Shown: one piece after another, positions 57,301 to 64,000 of the stretch
How the letters are laid out: each line of letters opens with the position of its first letter
How positions within the stretch are numbered: position 1 is the stretch's first letter
From: Prosapia bicincta
Lineage: Eukaryota; Arthropoda; Insecta; Hemiptera; Cercopidae
Assembly: GCA_036971475.1 (NCBI GenBank)
Contig: JBAIZL010000001.1
Span: 216,298,444 to 216,362,443, forward strand
Length of the DNA stretch: 64,000 bases
Direction: 5' to 3'
Notes under the pieces: generated by a model
The model's input: only the letters and a program-made list of their open reading frames with translations
Database searches by the model: none
Told to the model about the DNA's origin: nothing
Translations under genes and position numbers: made by a program

Positions 57301-60300
57301 AATAACTCTTGTAATATATAACCTTGAGGCTATTAGCAGAGTGCTGTTACGAACACTGTGACATACCACAGAACTGGGTCTGTGTAAGAGTTTTGGTGAG
57401 TGGGTTAAGTCAATCTAAATGTTACAGAATGTACAGGGGCAGTGAAATAAAGAATAACTCTTGTAATATATAACCTTGAGGCTATTAGCAGAGTGCTGTT
57501 ACGAACGCTGTGACATACCACAGAACTGGGTCTGTGTAAGAGTTTTGGTGAGTGGGTTAAGTCAAACTAAATGTTACAGAGTGTAAAGAGGCAGTGAAAT
57601 AAAGAATAACTCTTGTAATATATAACCTTCAGGCTATTAGCAGAGTGCTGTTACGAACGCTGTGACATACCACAGAACTGGGTCTGTGTAAGAGTTTTGG
57701 TGAGTGGGTTAAGTCAATCTAAATGTTACAGAATGTACAGGGGCAGTGAAATAAAGAATAACTCTTGTAATATATAACCTTCAAGCTATTAGCAGAGTGC
57801 TGTTACGAACACTGTGATATACCACAGAACTGGGTTTGTGTAAGAGTTTTGGTGAGTGGGTTAAATCAAACTAAATGTTACAGAGTGTAAAGGGGCAGTG
57901 AAATAAAGAATAACTCTTGTAATATATAACCTTCAAGCTATTAGCAGAGTGCTGTTACGAACGCTGTGACATACCACAGAACTGGGTCTGTGTAAGAGTT
58001 TTGGTGAGTGTGTTAAGTCAAACTAAATGTTACAGAGTATAAGGGGGCAGTGAAATAAAGAATAACTCTTGTAATATATAACCTTGAGGCTATTAGCAGA
58101 GTGCTGTTACGAACGCTGTGACATACCACAGAACTGGGTCTGTGTAAGAGTTTTGGTGAGTGGGTTAAGTCTATCTAAATGTTACAGAGTGTAAAGGGGC
58201 AGTGAAATGAAGAATAACTCTTGTAATATATAACCTTGAGGCTATTAGCAGAGTGCTGTTACGAACGCTGTGACATACCACAGAACTGGGTCTGTGTAAG
58301 AGTTTTGGTGAGTGGGTTAAGTCAATCTAAATGTTACAGAGTGTAAAGGGGCAGTGAAATAAAGAATAACTCTTGTAATATATAACCTTCAGGCTATTAG
58401 CAGAGTGCTGTTACGAAAACTGTGACATACCACAGAACTGGGTCTGTGTAAGAGTTTTGGTAAGTGGGTTAAGTCAAACTAAATGTTACAGAGTATAAGG
58501 GGGCAGTGAAATAAAGAATAACTCTTGTAATATATAACCTTGAGGCTATTAGCAGAGTGCTGTTACGAACGCTGTGACATACCACAGAACTGGGTCTGTG
58601 TAAGAGTTTTGGTGAGTGGGTTAAGTCAATCTAAATGTTACCGAGTGTAAAGGGGCAGTGAAATGAAGAATAACTCTTGTAATATATAACCTTGAGGCTA
58701 TTAGCAGAGTGCTGTTACGAACGCTGTGACATACCACAGAACTGGGTCTGTGTAAGAGTTTTGGTGAGTGGGTTAAGTCAAACTAAATGTTACAGAGTAT
58801 AAGGGGGCAGTGAAATAAAGAATAACTCTTGTAATATATAACCTTGAGGCTATTAGCAGAGTGCTGTTACGAACGCTGTGACATACCACAGAACTGGGTC
58901 TGTGTAAGAGTTTTGGTGAGTGGGTTAAGTCAATCTAAATGTTACAGAGTGTAAAGGGGCAGTGAAATGAAGAATAACTCTTGCAATATATAACCTTGAG
59001 GCTATTAGCAGAGTGCTGTTACGAACGCTGTGACATACCACAGAACTGGGTCTGTGTAAGAGTTTTGGTGAGTGGGTTAAGTCAAACTAAATGTTACAGA
59101 GTATAAGGGGGCAGTGAAATAAAGAATAACTCTTGTAATATATAACCTTGAGGCTATTAGCAGAGTGCTGTTACGAACGCTGTGACATACCACAGAACTG
59201 GGTCTGTGTAAGAGTTTTGGTGAGTGGGTTAAGTCAATCTAAATGTTACAGAATGTACAGGGGCAGTGAAATAAAGAATAACTCTTGTAATATATAACCT
59301 TGAGGCTATTAGCAGAGTGCTGTTACGAACGCTGTGACATACCACAGAACTGGGTCTGTGTAAGAGTTTTGGTGAGTGGGTTAAGTCAAACTAAATGTTA
59401 CAGAGTGTAAAGAGGCAGTGAAATAAAGAATAACTCTTGTAATATATAACCTTCAGGCTATTAGCAGAGTGCTGTTACGAACGCTGTGACATACCACAGA
59501 ACTGGGTCTGTGTAAGAGTTTTGGTGAGTGGGTTAAGTCAATCTAAATGTTACAGAATGTACAGGGGCAGTGAAATAAAGAATAACTCTTGTAATATATA
59601 ACCTTCAAGCTATTAGCAGAGTGCTGTTACGAACACTGTGATATACCACAGAACTGGGTTTGTGTAAGAGTTTTGGTGAGTGGGTTAAATCAAACTAAAT
59701 GTTACAGAGTGTAAAGGGGCAGTGAAATAAAGAATAACTCTTGTAATATATAACCTTCAAGCTATTAGCAGAGTGCTGTTACGAACGCTGTGACATACCA
59801 CAGAACTGGGTCTGTGTAAGAGTTTTGGTGAGTGGGTTAAGTCAAACTAAATGTTACAGAGTATAAGGGGGCAGTGAAATAAAGAATAACTCTTGTAATA
59901 TATAACCTTGAGGCTATTAGCAGAGTGCTGTTACGAACGCTGTGACATACCACAGAACTGGGTCTGTGTAAGAGTTTTGGTGAGTGGGTTAAGTCTATCT
60001 AAATGTTACAGAGTGTAAAGGGGCAGTGAAATGAAGAATAACTCTTGTAATATATAACCTTGAGGCTATTAGCAGAGTGCTGTTACGAACGCTGTGACAT
60101 ACCACAGAACTGGGTCTGTGTAAGAGTTTTGGTGAGTGGGTTAAGTCAATCTAAATGTTACAGAGTGTAAAGGGGCAGTGAAATAAAGAATAACTCTTGT
60201 AATATATAACCTTCAGGCTATTAGCAGAGTGCTGTTACGAAAACTGTGACATACCACAGAACTGGGTCTGTGTAAGAGTTTTGGTAAGTGGGTTAAGTCA

Positions 60301-63300
60301 AACTAAATGTTACAGAGTATAAGGGGGCAGTGAAATAAAGAATAACTCTTGTAATATATAACCTTGAGGCTATTAGCAGAGTGCTGTTACGAACGCTGTG
60401 ACATACCACAGAACTGGGTCTGTGTAAGAGTTTTGGTGAGTGGGTTAAGTCAATCTAAATGTTACCGAGTGTAAAGGGGCAGTGAAATGAAGAATAACTC
60501 TTGTAATATATAACCTTGAGGCTATTAGCAGAGTGCTGTTACGAACGCTGTGACATACCACAGAACTGGGTCTGTGTAAGAGTTTTGGTGAGTGGGTTAA
60601 GTCAAACTAAATGTTACAGAGTATAAGGGGGCAGTGAAATAAAGAATAACTCTTGTAATATATAACCTTGAGGCTATTAGCAGAGTGCTGTTACGAACGC
60701 TGTGACATACCACAGAACTGGGTCTGTGTAAGAGTTTTGGTGAGTGGGTTAAGTCAATCTAAATGTTACAGAGTGTAAAGGGGCAGTGAAATGAAGAATA
60801 ACTCTTGCAATATATAACCTTGAGGCTATTAGCAGAGTGCTGTTACGAACGCTGTGACATACCACAGAACTGGGTCTGTGTAAGAGTTTTGGTGAGTGGG
60901 TTAAGTCAAACTAAATGTTACAGAGTATAAGGGGGCAGTGAAATAAAGAATAACTCTTGTAATATATAACCTTGAGGCTATTAGCAGAGTGCTGTTACGA
61001 ACGCTGTGACATACCACAGAACTGGGTCTGTGTAAGAGTTTGGTGAGTGGGTTAAGTCAAACTAAATGTTACAGAGTGTAAAGAGGCAGTGAAATAAAGA
61101 ATAACTCTTGTAATATATAACCTTCAGGCTATTAGCAGAGTGCTGTTACGAACGCTGCGACATACTACAGAACTGGGTCTGTGTAAGAGTTTTGGTTAGT
61201 GGGTTAAGTCAAACTAAATGTTACAGAGTGTAAAGGGGCAGTGAAATAAAGAATAACTCTTGTAATATATAACCTTGAGGCTATTAGCAGAGTGCTGTTA
61301 CGAACACTGTGACATACCACAGAACTGGGTCTGTGTAAGAGTTTTGGTGAGTGGGTTAAGTCAATCTAAATGTTACAGAATGTACAGGGGCAGTGAAATA
61401 AAGAATAACTCTTGTAATATATAACCTTGAGGCTATTAGCAGAGTGCTGTTACGAACGCTGTGACATACCACAGAACTGGGTCTGTGTAAGAGTTTTGGT
61501 GAGTGGGTTAAGTCAAACTAAATGTTACAGAGTGTAAAGAGGCAGTGAAATAAAGAATAACTCTTGTAATATATAACCTTCAGGCTATTAGCAGAGTGCT
61601 GTTACGAACGCTGTGACATACCACAGAACTGGGTCTGTGTAAGAGTTTTGGTGAGTGGGTTAAGTCAATCTAAATGTTACAGAATGTACAGGGGCAGTGA
61701 AATAAAGAATAACTCTTGTAATATATAACCTTCAAGCTATTAGCAGAGTGCTGTTACGAACGCTGTGACATACCACAGAACTGGGTCTGTGTAAGAGTTT
61801 TGGTGAGTGGGTTAAGTCAAACTAAATGTTACAGAGTGTAAGGGGGCAGTGAAATAAAGAATAACTCTTGTAATATATAACCTTGAGGCTATTAGCAGAG
61901 TGCTGTTACGAACGCTGTGACATACCACAGAACTGGGTCTGTGTAAGAGTTTTGGTGAGTGGGTTAAGTCAAACTAAATGTTACAGAGTGTAAAGGGGCA
62001 GTGAAATAAAGAATAACTCTTGTAATATATAACCTTGAGGCTATTAGCAGAGTGCTGTTACGAACGCTGTCACATACCACAGAACTGGGTCTGTGTAAGA
62101 GTTTTGGTGAGTGGGTTAAGTCAAACTAAATGTTACAGAGTGTAAAGAGGCAGTGAAATAAAGAATAACTCTTGTAATATATAACCTTCAGGCTATTAGC
62201 AGAGTGCTGTTACGAAGGCTGTGACATACCACAGAACTGTTTCTGTGTAAGAGTTTTGGTGAGTGGGTTAAGTCAATCTAAATGTTACAGAATGTACAGG
62301 GGCAGTGAAATAAAGAATAACTCTTGTAATATATAACCTTGTGGCTATTAACAGAGTGCTGTTACGAACGCTGTGACATACCACAGAACTGGGTCTGTGT
62401 AAGAGTTTGGTGAGTGGGTTAAGTCAAACTAAATGTTACAGAGTGTAAAGAGGCAGCGAAATAAAGAATAACTCTTGTAATATATAACCTTGAGGCTATT
62501 AGCAGAGTGCTGTTACGAACGCTGTGACATACCACAGAACTGGGTCTGTGTAAGAGTTTTGGTGAGTGGGTTAAGTCAATCTAAATGTTACAGAATGTAC
62601 AGGGGCAGTGAAATAAAGAATAACTCTTGTAATATATAACCTTCAAGCTATTAGCAGAGTGCTGTTACGAACGCTGTGACATACCACAGTACTGGGTCTG
62701 TGTAAGAGTTTTGGTGAGTGGGTTAAGTCAAACTAAATGTTACAGAGTGTAAGGGGGCAGTGAAATAAAGAATAACTCTTGTAATATATAACCTTGAGTT
62801 TATTAGCAGAGTGCTGTTACGAACGCTGTGACATACCACAGAACTGGGTCTGTGTAAGAGTTTTGGTGAGTGGGTTAAATCAAACTAAATGTTACAGAGT
62901 GTAAAGGGGCAGTGAAATAAAGAATAACTCTTGTAATATATAACCTTGAGGCTATTAGCAGAGTGCTGTTACGAACGCTGTGACATACCACAGAACTGGG
63001 TCTGTGTAAGAGTTTTGGTGAGTGGGTTAAGTCAAACTAAATGTTACAGAGTGTAAAGGGGCAGTGAAATAAAGAATAACTCTTGTAATATATAACCTTC
63101 AAGCTATTAGCAGAGTGCTGTTACGAACACTGTGATATACCACAGAACTGGGTCTGTGTAAGAGTTTTGGTGAGTGGGTTAAATCAAACTAAATGTTACA
63201 GAGTGTAAAGGGGCAGTGAAATAAAGAATAACTCTTGTAATATATAACCTTCAAGCTATTAGCAGAGTGCTGTTACGAACGCTGTGACATACCACAGAAC

Positions 63301-63799
63301 TGGGTCTGTGTAAGAGTTTTGGTGAGTGGGTTAAGTCAAACTAAATGTTACAGAGTATAAGGGGGCAGTGAAATAAAGAATAACTCTTGTAATATATAAC
63401 CTTGAGGCTATTAGCAGAGTGCTGTTACGAACGCTGTGACATACCACAGAACTGGGTCTGTGTAAGAGTTTTGGTGAGTGGGTTAAGTCAATCTAAATGT
63501 TACACAATGTACAGGGGCAGTGAAATAAAGAATAACTCTTGTAATATATAACCTTCAAGCTATTAGCAGAGTGCTGTTACGAACGCTGTGACATACCACA
63601 GAACTCGGTCTGTGTAAGAGTTTTTTAATGTCTGGGTTAAGTCAAACTAAATGTTACAGAGTGTAAAAGGGCAGTGAAATGACAAATATCTCTTGTAATA
63701 TATAACCTTGAGGCTATTAGCAGATTGCTGTTACGAACTCTGTGACATAACACAGAACTGGATCTGTGTAAGAGTTTTGGTGAGTGGGTTAAGTCAAAC
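48356..63799 (+). repeat. 152-bp satellite with nested higher-order structure, about 102 copies
   Basis: The unit starts AACCTTGAGGCTATTAGCAG and ends AACTCTTGTAATATAT; a few units are 151 bp (AGAGTTTGG for AGAGTTTTGG). Shared variants show three duplication levels. A 14-monomer block repeats at 2127 bp (49574-51700 and 51701-53827). A 40-monomer block repeats at 6077 bp (48684-53135 and 54761-59212 visibly match). A 12-monomer block of 1824 bp is doubled in the second copy (57389-59212 and 59213-61036), after which the sequence follows block 1 again at offset 7901. Each unit has the stem CACAGA-ACTGGG-TCTGTG, a splice-donor-like GGTGAGT and, in most, AATAAA. The last two or so copies (from about 63600) are degenerate. 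Confidence 0.98.
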
Positions 63800-64000
63800 G
63801 CCAAAGTGGATTACCTACTTCCTAAATTCCTTAACCTGCTAAATAATGTTATAACTATTAAATATACGAATAGGGAACGAGGAAATATTCAAACAATATT
63901 TTATAGTACGCAAAAGAGTTATATAAACCTAATTGGTGTCTTGAAAACATGTGTCCAGAGGGCCTTCCTGTTTCTTTTGTTAATTATACTTAACAATATG
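63800..64000. other. AT-rich DNA after the satellite
   Basis: Nothing recognised. The satellite ends abruptly at AAGTCAAAC and single-copy sequence follows. Confidence 0.7.

Noticed and set aside
48356..63799. CRISPR-like array, because of regular spacing
   Set aside because: Units are contiguous monomers with scattered variants, without unique spacers, in a eukaryotic context.

Overview
This is a non-coding, repeat-dominated stretch of an animal nuclear genome. The DNA is clearly AT-rich and carries long (TA)n, (GT)n and (GA)n microsatellites, hAT-like non-autonomous elements, a decayed Penelope-like retroelement, large tandem arrays and no dense coding. An invertebrate, possibly an insect, fits best, but nothing seen fixes the species. 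I found no convincing host protein-coding gene, rRNA gene, intact tRNA gene or CRISPR array. The long open frames at about 6.8-7.7 kb, 40.3-43.7 kb and 47.8-48.3 kb are by-products of tandem repeats.

Tandem arrays fill about 31 kb, just under half of the window. Eleven unrelated repeat units are each expanded once: 57 bp (6.8-7.7 kb), 29 bp (8.9-9.1 kb), 61 bp (11.9-12.5 kb), 43 bp (13.7-14.0 kb), 146 bp (14.4-15.5 kb), 172 bp (15.7-22.6 kb, 40 copies), 35 bp (27.7-29.2 kb), about 30.5 bp (37.6-38.0 kb, old and degenerate), 45 bp (40.4-43.7 kb, about 73 copies), 38 bp (47.9-48.3 kb) and 152 bp (48.4-63.8 kb, about 102 copies). Several have higher-order structure. The 152-bp satellite is the clearest: a 14-monomer block is duplicated inside a 40-monomer block, which is itself duplicated, and the second copy carries a further 12-monomer duplication.

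Between arrays lie dispersed repeats. The most informative is a short TIR element ('family A' here; ends read about TCAATTCCTWCT) with full or partial copies at about 4.9, 22.7, 23.1, 25.6, 35.2, 40.4, 43.7 and 44.7 kb. The 45-bp satellite is an amplified piece of the left end of this element. Other repeats are a hAT-type MITE with target-site duplication (38.4 kb), a Penelope-like C-terminal coding remnant with its 3' flank (33.5-33.9 kb, and the flank again at 45.1 kb), a pair of about 250-bp family B repeats (30.6 and 32.2 kb), two long foldback hairpins (2.1 and 14.1 kb) and a short dispersed sequence found at the left edge of both the 43-bp and the 146-bp arrays.

The remaining single-copy DNA contains a few CpG-richer islands (about 5.2-5.5, 25.1-25.3, 31.1-31.35 and 39.05-39.4 kb) and isolated strong transcription-factor-like palindromes (a perfect RFX X-box at 389, four CRE octamers, two heat-shock-element-like decamers). 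These are candidates for regulatory DNA of genes outside the window or in its long introns. No operon-like or pathway logic can be read here. The window is mainly a record of minisatellite birth, expansion and decay.
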